This document shows positions 9,504-18,807 of a DNA stretch of 64,000 nucleotides, piece by piece. The position numbers were made by a program, and so were the translations under genes. This DNA comes from Ostrinia nubilalis (taxonomy: Eukaryota; Arthropoda; Insecta; Lepidoptera; Crambidae): contig NC_087093.1 in assembly GCF_963855985.1 (NCBI RefSeq), forward strand, positions 14,213,001 through 14,277,000, in the 5' to 3' direction. Numbering within the stretch: position 1 is the stretch's first letter; each line of letters opens with the position of its first letter. Below the pieces are notes generated by a model. The model was not told the DNA's origin. It made no database searches and saw only the letters and a list, made by a program, of their open reading frames with translations.

Positions 9504-9966
9504 CTTAAAAAAAGGTTTATCTATTTAGTTAAATCAATATGTACTTATTTCTTTAAAAATTGAAATGTATTCAATTTTAATTTTAAATTATTAAAAGTCA
9601 GATATTTTTGGTTTCATTTAAAAATAGTCACATAATATTACGTGGTGTTATACTGTATTAAAATAATTCAATTACAACTTTAACTAGTCATTATTATTTT
9701 TAAAGAAAAAATAAATATCTTACAAATAATAGTGCACATTTTGCACAAAGTTTTTTTGTATGGTTTTTTGTCTCTCTGGTGTACTATGTGTTTAGGAATT
9801 TCTATAGGTAAGGTTATTTTTCTGTTATCTGTACACAAACAATGAAGTTTTTTACCAATTACAATGAAAGTATGCACGTTTAATCTTCAAAATTTTATAA
9901 GTCACATATTTTAAAAATGTATCAAATCATACAATGTATGAACTGGCTTATGTCTAGAAGCCACCT
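9504..9966. other. AT-rich intergenic, nothing recognised
   Basis: No gene or repeat seen. Confidence 0.6.
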
Positions 9967-10219
9967 TCCTACTAATATTATAAATGACACGGTCGTGACA
10001 GCGGCAGACGAAACTAGACGCAACGACAGGCTGCGGCCGACCATCACTATCACTACATAGTACAAAACAAAGTCGCTTTCCGCTGTCTGTCGCTATGTAT
10101 GCTTAGATCTTTTAAACTACGCCACGGATTTTGATGCGGTTTTTTTAATAGATAGAGGGATTCAAGAGGAAGGTTTAGGCATACTAAGCACCCGTGCAAA
10201 GCCGGAGCGGGACGATAGT
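9967..10219 (+). mobile_element. LEP1-like non-autonomous Helitron
   Basis: Starts TCCTACTAATATTATAAATG, the standard left end of moth LEP1-type Helitrons. It ends with a GC-rich CCCGTGCAAAGCCGGAGCGG segment and GATAGT, a variant of the expected CTAGT. No inverted terminal repeats or target duplication, as expected for Helitrons. Confidence 0.75.
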
Positions 10220-10780
10220 TTCATACATTTTGTTCAAATCTTCGCACATTTGGCCTCAGAGAAGCAGAGTCGCGACTACAAGCTAAACATGAAATTGACA
10301 AAAATCTAGGCGTTTAGTCGCCGAGCTGTCGCTGTCGCGTGTCGCCCCGTGTGCGCCTACACTAAATTCCCCAAAAACGGCTTACAAAGACTGCGACAAA
10401 TGAAACAAAAGCACCGATCGGTGTGTCGAGAGGCATTCCGTTTTTCTCCAAAGTTTATCCACAAAACTTTGTGTTACAATGAAATAAGAACATTGAAACA
10501 TACCACCCGGAACTTGTACGAGTTAAGACAATCCGAACTTTACAACAATTCTGGCAAGGAATTTTTGAGTTGTACCGCTAAAATTCCTGTGCAAGTTATT
10601 TTAAGTTTAATTTAAAATTAGATATAGTGGATATAGTGAATTCTATTTTAAGTAAAGTTAGCAGCGCCACCAGTGGCACCAATCCCAGGATTGAAATTTA
10701 AAGAAGTGGACTACAATAATTTAGTTTTTCCAATAAATTCAACTAAAACTTATTTTTTTTGTTAATCTGGATCGAATCAG
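10220..10780. other. intergenic with an unassigned 88-codon ORF (10349-10615)
   Basis: The ORF has no recognised motif, no signal peptide and no splice context. I regard it as chance. The rest is featureless. Confidence 0.4.
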
Positions 10781-11086
10781 AAATGTGGAGATTCGCAGGA
10801 GAACCAAAGTAACCGACATAGCTCGCAGAATTGCTAAAATCAAGTGGCAGTGGGCGGGGCACATAGCTCGTAGAGACGATGGCCGTTGGGGCAGGAAAGT
10901 TCTCGAGTGGCGACCACGGGCTGGAAGACGTAGCGTGGGCAGGCCTCCTACTAGGTGGACCGACGATCTGGTAAAGGTCGCGGGAAGAGCCTGGATGCGG
11001 ACCGTTCATTGTGGATAACCTTGGGGGAGGCCCTTGTCCAACAGTGGACGTCATTTGGCTGAAACGAACGAACGAACGAACGAACT
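10781..11086 (+). pseudogene. RTE LINE 3' tail, 5'-truncated
   Basis: An open 77-codon piece (10785-11018) carries the RTE C-terminal sequence: RRRTKVTDIARRIAKIKW, GRWGRKVLEWRPRAGRR and PPTRWTDDLVKV. It ends in a (GAAC)n tail at about 11063-11086. It is better preserved than the copy inside the Copia element, so probably younger. Confidence 0.85.
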
Positions 11087-11453
11087 CGAGTTATAGAAGT
11101 TGGTAATCTGTGGTGCACCATCAGAACTTTTTCTTATCACTTTAATAGAGCGCTTCTTGGAATTAAACACGCCACTTTAACATTACTTTCGTGTTAATTG
11201 TTGTTTTATTTGTTTAGGTAAAATCAGAAGCAAATTGAATAACTTAAACGGCATATTTTCTCAATTCATGTCGTTTACCGCAAATCGTATCAAAAGGATC
11301 AGGTTCAAAGCCCCAAAGAGCAAAGTGAAAAGGCAAGCAACGCATCGTCAACTCTTTTGATGTCGTGGATGTATAGACACAGACTACACATTTTTGTTGT
11401 AAAATAGTACATGTTACAATTACCTAAGATACCACAAAGTTAAACTTAAGCCA
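11087..11453. other. intergenic, nothing recognised
   Basis: No gene or repeat seen. Confidence 0.5.
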
Positions 11454-11532
11454 GCGCGATCGTAGGCCAATGACAGGTTTCGCGACCCATGACAGTCTGC
11501 CTGCGCGACCTGTCATTGCCGTATGATCGCGC
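11454..11532. repeat. imperfect GC-rich hairpin
   Basis: GCGCGATCGTAGGCCAATGA with CAGG pairs with a reversed copy around 11503-11530 (CCTGTCATTGCCGTATGATC). Likely a MITE core; ends not defined. Confidence 0.5.
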
Positions 11533-12150
11533 GCGCCGATGGCGATTGGCACGCATTGGTGTGGTTGAAGCATCAATGTGCTGTGGTAAATACACACGAT
11601 AGTAACTAATACGTCTTGCTAAATAACGTCTGCAGCATTTTAAATAGAGGTTATAATGGTCGTTTGACAGTGTATCAGGTACTTTATAATATGTCGTGCA
11701 CCCGTTCCTGTTCATATTTTAATAAATATAAGATAATGCTCGCTGGGCACTAGTAGGTATATTGTACATGTCCCAAATAATAATATAGTTTTCTCGTTCT
11801 TTCATAAAATTATCAATATTTTTGTAACATGCACGGGTCCCCAAAATCCTTTTACAGATTTCTTTGACAGAAAAAAACAAATATATTTCCATTATTTTCC
11901 CAACTGATAAATTGGGTCGTTCTTACCGACCGGCTTTGAGTGTTGCCAGAAAGATGTATCGTAGTATGATCTGTCTTGCCCACTCGTTAGTGCCGGAAAA
12001 TTGTTTCGTTCCGCGAGACCCGTAAGAGCGGTTACAGACTAGCGTTTTTTGCGCGTTCGTTTCGCCATACGTGCTTCCACGCGGGCTTCAAAAAACTAAA
12101 CTCGCGTACACGGGCAAAATAAAATATTTCGGCGTGTTCGCTCAAACTTT
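11533..12150. other. intergenic, nothing recognised
   Basis: Short ORFs only (for example 11446-11715 minus), no motif. Confidence 0.5.
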
Positions 12151-12295
12151 GAGTTGCACCACCTAACTTTGACGTAACTTTAACGATAACCGGTGTTTTT
12201 TGTATGGAAATTGACAGATTTTTGACGTTTGTCAAAGTTAAAGTTCGTTGCCAAAATATAAAAAGAAGATTAAGTAAGATGGTGCAACCCAGCCT
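12151..12295. mobile_element. MITE, GAGTTGCACCACC family, copy 1
   Basis: Left end GAGTTGCACCACCTAACTTT, right end GATGGTGCAACCCAGCC, with the internal palindrome GACGTTTGTCAAAGTTAAAG. Carries about 30 extra bases before the right end. The family recurs at 13734, 16369, 18733, 35280, 35792 and 57541. Confidence 0.8.
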
Positions 12296-12367
12296 TAGTG
12301 GTGTCTCTCGCTGCTCGCGCTTAAACGAGCTTACAAGTAACGCTCATACGATTTGCGCGGGTGCTAA

Positions 12368-12558
12368 AGCTACGGTCTCCTATTTAACGCTATACGCGTC
12401 GTTCTACGTCAGCGTCAACGTTCCTAGGAAGTCCTTACGCCGACGTCAACGTCTCAAAGAGACCACAACACAACAGTACATTTCTATTGTAAGCATTGTG
12501 ACATGGCATACGACGTGACGTTGTACGCGACATACAGCGAATATAGGAGACCACAGCC
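12368..12558. mobile_element. MITE with TAA duplication
   Basis: Ends AGCTACGGTCTCCTAT and, reversed, GGCTGTGGTCTCCTAT are inverted repeats. TAA flanks at 12365-12367 and 12559-12561. PIF/Harbinger-like by duplication length. No ORF of note. Confidence 0.75.
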
Positions 12559-12562
12559 TAAA

Positions 12563-12733
12563 GCCGCTTTCACATTAGGGCGTGAGAAGCGCGACAGCAG
12601 CGTGGCAGCGGCGTTTTTATAATGTGAAGGCAGGCATCCGCTGTCACATAGTATGAAATTATCGGCAGCGCGTCTGTCGTGCGTATGTCGCGCGATTCTC
12701 GCGCTGCTAAAGTCGCCTAAACGTGAAAGCGCT
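12563..12733. mobile_element. MITE, GCGCTTTCAC family, copy 1
   Basis: Ends GCCGCTTTCAC and GTGAAAGCGC are inverted repeats. The interior has GGCATCCGCTGTCACATAGT and GCGCGTCTGTCG, shared in reverse orientation with 39127-39292. Begins 2 bp after the preceding MITE's duplication. Confidence 0.8.
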
Positions 12734-12783
12734 CTGAAAGGTGCCTATACGCACCTACATGCGCTTCCAAAAATTATACACGC

Positions 12784-13228
12784 GCGTTTAAGGCCTCAGC
12801 CTCGAACTTAGCGGGCAGCGGGGCGGGAGCGGCGGCGGCGCTGGAGCGGGGCGGGCAACGCAGACCCGTTCTCGAAACAAGCGGGCAGCTCGCGCGGCGC
12901 TTTAGCGGCGAAGTGTTGTGTTCGGGGTTGTGTTGTCGAGATATTTGTTTTTATTCGCAAACGAAATGTCTGAACAACGGCGACAATTTTATTTCGATTC
13001 AAATTTATTCCTAACGCTCGATTTATTGTGGGCAAAAGAAGGAGTGCGCTGCCCGCTCGTTGCCCGCTCCCTCGCCGCTGCCCGCTCGTTGCCCGCTGCC
13101 GCCCCGCTGCCGCGCCGCTGTTTTCGAGAACCGGTCTATTTGATTTTACGCATAAGATCCTGCCGCTCCCGCGCCGCCGCCGCCGCCGCCCCGCTGCCCG
13201 CTAAGTTCGAGGCTGAGGCCTTAAACGC
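12784..13228. mobile_element. GC-rich MITE with long inverted repeats
   Basis: GCGTTTAAGGCCTCAGCCTC followed by GAACTTAGCGGGCAGCGG at the left is matched perfectly in reverse at the right end (36 or more bp). The ends are packed with GCGGGCAGCGG-like subterminal repeats. Interior 12905-13040 is AT-richer and holds a short frame from ATG 12966 (MSEQRRQFYFDSN) that then runs into the repeats. No known domain; probably the remnant of a transposon-encoded ORF. Confidence 0.8.
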
Positions 13229-13453
13229 TAGTCTGAAGCCGCTCTAATGGGCCCATTGTTTAATGGAGGGTAACATGTGTGACCCAGATGAGTGAGTAAG
13301 GTTTTTCTGTGGTCCGGTTACCGCATCCATCATGCGGTTATTATCATTCGCTCTGTTAATTTATTAGGGTTACGTCACAGGTGATGTTTAGCGGTGAACT
13401 AATTAGTTAGAATAAGAATGAAACAAGAAATGAGATCAATTAAAAAAATAAAG

Positions 13454-13580
13454 GTGGACCGACGATATAAAGGTAGCAGGAAGGCGCTGGACGCAGGCCG
13501 CTACCAATCGATTAACATGGAAATCATTGGGGGAGGCCTATGTTCAGCAGTGGACGTCTAATGGCTGAAAATAATGATGA
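13454..13580 (+). repeat. RTE LINE tail fragment
   Basis: Nucleotide-level tail of a second RTE family: GGTGGACCGACGATATAAAG through GGGGGAGGCCTATGTTCAGC and AGTGGACGTC, ending in an ATGATGA-like run. No coding value. Confidence 0.8.
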
Positions 13581-13733
13581 AAAAAATAAAAATTAAGACT
13601 CTATAAAACGAGTTTCTCCAGAAGATGTTACAAATTACACATAAATACTTGCACATACCTACGTTATATTAGATTCAGATCGATTGAATTTAGATTGGAG
13701 AATTCTGGTGCTCTATAATACAGGCCTAAACTA

Positions 13734-13851
13734 AGGCTGAGTTGCATCACATAATTTTAACGGTAACTTTAACGATAACCGGTGTTTTTGTATGGAGTTT
13801 GACAGATTGTTTACGTTTGTCACAGGTAAAGTATGATGGTGCAATCCAGCC
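13734..13851. mobile_element. MITE, GAGTTGCACCACC family, copy 2
   Basis: AGGCTGAGTTGCATCACATA at the left, ATGATGGTGCAATCCAGCC at the right, internal CGATAACCGGTGTTTTTGTA. Ends 2 bp before the next MITE. Confidence 0.85.
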
Positions 13852-13853
13852 AT

Positions 13854-14001
13854 ACGCCCGTATTCACAAACATTACTATGAGGTCTCACAGTGCGCGTGA
13901 ACGCACAGGGTGATATACGAACCAATCATAGAGCTCTATTCAACGCTGTGCGTTCGATTTGCTGCTTCACTTATGCAAGCATCGTTTGTGAATACGGGCG
14001 T
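13854..14001. mobile_element. MITE, ACGCCCGTATTCAC family, copy 2
   Basis: ACGCCCGTATTCACAAAC at the left and its complement at the right, in opposite internal orientation to the copy at 566-710. Confidence 0.85.
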
Positions 14002-15802
14002 AAGTCTCTTTGTTTACCACATTTGAAAGTTATTTTTATGTTGTAACATTTTAGATTGCGAAGAAAAATAAAGAATTTTTATTATTTATCTAAAACAGCA
14101 AACGATTTTTGATCTATTAATTACTCATAGTTATAGAATTTCCTTCAGAATAAAACAAAATAGCCGTAATGCGCGAACAAGACGTATACCGACACGATAT
14201 ATCATCGTTGCGGTACCGGGCCCGGTCCGGAAGAATGGTACCGATTTATCAATTATCTACAATTTTCCGCTTTTCTTATACGGAGTATGGTTAGCGGCAT
14301 AGTTTTTGTATTATGTAAAAGGGCATTGGAAAACTACTTGTAATTATGTTATTTGAGAACAATCACAGCTGCCCCGGCCTAAGGCCCTAGCGATTCGGTA
14401 GGGCTTAATAGAAAGTGTGTTTTGTACTGATATGAACTTTTTCCACTTATTATAAAATTCAATTTGATGAGTCAAAGGAGCACTTTGAAAATTGCTTTCA
14501 GTTTGTTTCAGTCAACTCTAATGAGTGTCATCTAAAATAAAATTAGCAAGATTCTTAAAGTCAAACAAAAGTTTTCAGGGAATCAGCCTTTAGAGGTCAC
14601 TTAGCACATTTTAAGGCAAAAAGGTCAATAAATTCAATCTAAAAAATTTAGGTCAAGACGTTCAAATGGAGCTTCCGAGCTGACCTTACCCGTTCCGTTG
14701 AGAAATTCAATTCATTCGTGGATTTGAAAAGATTTTCGGTGCGTATACCGAATACCGGTTACCTTTTCATATTTCGACTGGTCCGCCGGAAACTGGGAGG
14801 CAATTCTTGAGTATCGAATCACGCCAATGGATCGATTTAATTTATTATTCGTTGTGTAATACGATTCAATTTCGTTATATCTCGGGCTTTCCTTTGATTC
14901 TCATTTCATTACCATTTAGTGTTTCTTGGTATTAAAGAAGCTGTTTAGAATATTTTTGTGAATGGAAAGCAATTTCTTGAAATAAATTGGGAGTCAATTG
15001 TTTTCGTTTTTGTTTTGAAAGTAAATGATACTTAATTTATTTTAATTGGAGCATGAAATGGAAGGGAATTAGTCTCATCTGTAATTGACGTACACACGAA
15101 TGAATAATAATATACAAGTTGTGTCAAGTAAAGGATGGAAATTAACATGATCAAACCAGGCTTTGATCATATAACTTCGCGGTGGAGTAGACACTATTTA
15201 GATTCATCCACACAGCTATTCTATCGTAGGTACGTTGGGAGTGCGACGTTTGTATGAGAAACGGATCAATACATAATAACATCTTGGATTTGTGAAAAAA
15301 TAGCGTGAACGGCCCAATATAAAGGGCCTTATAATTTATTTTAAATTGGTCATACACACTCTATCACAATCCCTATAGAACTATTATTTTAGGATTAGTT
15401 TAAAACACTTGGAAAGAAAAGTAGATGTAATCTACCCTTAAATATTTTAGGTATTCAATTAAAAGTGGATTAGGACTCTTAAAATAAAACAACGAACTTT
15501 CGAAAGGCCAATAACATTGAGATAACTACATCTTTTGGTAAATATTTTTATGTCTACTTTAAAATTAAAATACAATAAACAGTTTGGCGGTGACCTGAAA
15601 CTTGAACTACAGATAAACAAAAAAGTCCCGAGCTGCTTGTTTGTACGAACACGACAATATCAAGGTGAATTGTGTCATCTTAATGGTTAGAATAAGTGCT
15701 ATTTTGCAGTAGTCTGTCATAAGACGTAGGCTAAACAAAACAAGTTTAAGCCTAAAATCTGAATATACTCGTATATCTAAATACATATTATTATAACTCA
15801 AA
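14002..15802. other. AT-rich intergenic, nothing recognised
   Basis: No gene, tRNA or clear repeat. Small ORFs at 15151-15357 and 15607-15855 (minus) lack motifs. Confidence 0.5.
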
Positions 15803-15999
15803 GGTGACTGACTGACTGAATGACTGACATAGTGATCTATCAACGCACAGCCCAAACCACTGGAACCACTGGCTGAAATTTGGCATGCAGGTAGATGTTA
15901 TGACGAAGGCATCCGCTAAGAAAGTTTACGAAACTCCACCCCTAAGGGGGTAAAACGGGATCCACTCGTACAAAGTCGCGGGCGGCCGCTAGTCTTCAA
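15803..15999 (+). mobile_element. Helitron-like 3' segment, copy 1
   Basis: From GTGACTGACTGACTGAATGA through CAACGCACAGCCCAAACCAC and CTCCACCCCTAAGGGGGTAA to GCGGGCGGCCGCTAGT. The GC-rich terminal hairpin followed by CTAGT is the Helitron 3' signature. A close copy lies at 50672-50873 and a reversed relative at 41576-41960. Confidence 0.7.
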
Positions 16000-16127
16000 T
16001 AAAATGATACAACATACAACATATTAAATAGTGAGTGGCAAATACATAATGGCAGAATTAGTATTTATTTATTTCTAGCCTAAGGAGAAAAGAACCTAGA
16101 CCGAGGTGGTCTGTGTTCAGGCTATAA

Positions 16128-16148
16128 GCTTCTTCTTCTTCTTCTCTC
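16128..16148. repeat. (CTT)n microsatellite
   Basis: Short CTTCTT run within an otherwise unassigned stretch (16000-16368). Confidence 0.8.
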
Positions 16149-16368
16149 ATAGCTTGAATTAAGTCGTAGTTTGCTTTCCACCCTATAGCAGTAAACACAA
16201 TTAGCTTCTGTTGAAAGTCTCAAAAACTAACTGAAAATCAGTTCCAAACTTCGCACATACGACCTTAAGTTTCTTGGCCTAACATTGTAATTATTAAGTT
16301 AAGCCAAGTGTACACAGATGCGATTACAGAGATTTACTTAACTTGACGTAATTGCATTAAAACTGTAA

Positions 16369-16486
16369 GGCTGAGTTGCACCACCTAACTTTGACGGTAA
16401 CTATGACGATAACCGGTGTTTTTTGTATCGAGTTTGACAGATTTTTGACGTTTGTCAAAGTTAAAGTAAGATGGTGCAACCCAGCC
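16369..16486. mobile_element. MITE, GAGTTGCACCACC family, copy 3
   Basis: GGCTGAGTTGCACCACCTAA at the left, AAGATGGTGCAACCCAGCCT at the right. One of the two best-preserved copies in the window. Confidence 0.88.
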
Positions 16487-16608
16487 TACACGTCAGGTTA
16501 ATAAACAATACAATTAAACTTATTTAGAAGGGTCGCTGTACTTATATTAAATCTAATTAAATCTACATTAGTAATGCAATATACAGCGTTACTAAACACA
16601 CTCGTTCT

Positions 16609-16700
16609 CGTTTCAGCCAAATGACAACCACTGCTGGACAAAGGCTTCCCAAGGATTTCCATACCGGCCTTCCGGCCCGTGGTCGCCACTCGAGAACATA
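16609..16700 (-). repeat. RTE LINE tail fragment, antisense
   Basis: GTTTCAGCCAAATGACAACC then CACTGCTGGACAAAGGCTTC and CCCGTGGTCGCCACTCGAG, with an internal deletion compared with the copy at 10781-11086. Confidence 0.75.
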
Positions 16701-17651
16701 CCTAGTTCAAATAATCACACTGACAAAAGATTACTTATTTTGGGTACGATAACTACGACTATACTATAACGCCCAATAATCAGAGACGTTTGATCCCAGC
16801 GGGATCAGAATCCGCAGCTGCAACTGCCTGCGACTAAACCAGGCAGCCGTAGGGATAAGCCCATAAAAAGTTTACATGAAAAATTTTGAAACAATCTGGC
16901 TGGACGTACCTAGTCGATTTAAAAGTATTTGCTAAGACAACAATGATATGAAGAATTATGATTTGAAAACTCATATTGATAAAAATGATGACCATGGTGA
17001 TAAGTAAGGTCAGAGTATTTTTATGTAAAAGTAAAAATAATTAACGTTTTTTCTACATCATTAACGGGGTGATAATTACTCGTAGTAACGGAAAAAGTAT
17101 AAAGCGGTCACGCTATAAGTAGTAATTAAGGGGACAATATTATTTGATCCTCTAAAAACTAATTGATCTTTTTTGTATGTGCACTTTTAAAAATAAATGA
17201 TGTTTTTTATTATATTTTATCTTTATATTAATTATTGGGTCTATATTAGTTGATCTACGGATAAATTATGAATGATCTTCATTTAAGGTAACATAATATT
17301 TATGTTTAACATACTCTTTTAATATTTGGTAAACAAAAATAATATTTGATCCTCTTTTTTAGTTATTGATCTTTAATTTTGTTAATTTGATGATTTTTAT
17401 ACCAAGTTTGCCTTTTAATATTGATCACCTAATAAATACATTTGGATCTATGTATAACTAAACTTTAAAATATATTTGATCTAATTAAAAATATTATTGG
17501 TTAATATTTTTAATTAAAAAATATCTTTTAATTTACGCGGTACTTTGTGGTTGAGTGACAATCGTCCGTCATTGGTCGTTTACTGAGTTGGCCAAGGGCT
17601 TAGCGGCCAATAAGCAAGCAGAATGGTACATTGCCATGTTTGTTTAAATTA
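16701..17651. other. AT-rich stretch with recurrent TTGATC
   Basis: No gene. From about 17130 to 17480 and again 18240-18470 the text TTGATC / GATCAA-like recurs at irregular spacing (for example TATTTGATCCTCT twice, at 17149 and 17344). Unassigned. Confidence 0.4.
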
Positions 17652-17695
17652 CAAGCTTTGCTTAGTTTGGGACTAGAGGCGCTATGTAAAATAAT
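17652..17695 (+). repeat. SINE tail fragment
   Basis: AAGCTTTGCTTAGTTTGGGA CTAG and GCGCTATGTAAAAT match the tail of the SINE at 1018-1273 in opposite orientation. Confidence 0.65.
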
Positions 17696-17699
17696 TTCT

Positions 17700-18732
17700 T
17701 ACTTCTGTCATCCCTGAACCCGACATCATAATTTTTACCTCTTTATTTTTTTTTCAAATCGCAAGGTTGATTTTCTCTTAGTATACCTACCGATCTCGAC
17801 CGTGATCAGTGACCATAAAGTCATCTGTCAACGGGTCGATTAGACACGATAAAAGCACTAAACGATATTTGTTTACTTTTAGTGCGACATCTCGGGTCGC
17901 AAGGACCTGATAAGTTTTTTTTTCCAAATATTTACTGTGACGAAACAATTGCAAAACAATATTTATCTTTCGTACTACTGAAAAGACCGAATATATCCAT
18001 CCCGCACCAACGCATCCAGCACCTAAGGTCAATTCGACCCGATAACGCAGTGTAAACGTGTTAAGTATGCTTTTTTAATAAAAAATAAATCTTTGAACAT
18101 CAAGTGCCTTTAAATAGTTTCCATCCTTTGACTACAACTTAATAAAAATAAGTACCATAACATAATTATTTTGAAGATTATTTGATATAGACAAAAAATA
18201 ATTTATACAAATCGAATTATTTAAAAAAGTATCACAATATTGAATATTTGGTGCTCATTTCTTTTATTTTTGAGGACCAACAAGTAACGATCAGATATAA
18301 TTTTTACATCTCAATAATTTTTTGCGTAGTTCAAAAGAGATTAAAATATCGATCGATTTCATTTATTTTATGTCTCAAAGAAAGAGGATCAATCATTAAA
18401 ATAGATGACCATTTAGATTTTTTTATTTGCCGTTTTTGCTAATTTAAAAAGATCATTTAAATACATGCCGTAATTAAGTGCTTGAGATTGCTTGATTAAG
18501 TACTAATTATTAAGGATATAATAACACCATGTCATTACTAAATGGTCATCTTGTCCTCTTGGCTAATTACTGTCAGAATAAATCAATGTTATGGGCACTT
18601 TTATTATTATGGCCCAATAAAAATAAATTACTATCCCTCTATTAAGACCCGGACTGGGCACCAAATATGTATATCTGATTATAAGAACCAATGCTGCGGC
18701 CTTGGTTCTTTGTCCACTCTCAGATTGAAACT
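17700..18732. other. intergenic, nothing firmly recognised
   Basis: ORFs at 17787-18032 and 18248-18442 lack motifs. See the note on TTGATC recurrence. Confidence 0.4.
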
Positions 18733-18806
18733 CAGGCTGGGTTGCACATCTTACTTTGACTGTAACAAACGTCAAAAATCTGTCAAACCCCATACAAAAA
18801 ACACAT
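18733..18806. mobile_element. half of a GAGTTGCACCACC-family MITE
   Basis: AGGCTGGGTTGCACATCTTA through CAAACGTCAAAAATCTGTC to CCATACAAAAAACAC, then homology stops abruptly where the LINE begins. Probably cut by that LINE insertion; the other half is not found on its far side. Confidence 0.7.
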
Positions 18807-18807
18807 T

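Noticed and set aside
12966..13247. Alanine/arginine-rich protein
   Set aside because: Mostly translation of GC-rich MITE end repeats; only the first 25 or so residues might be a relic.
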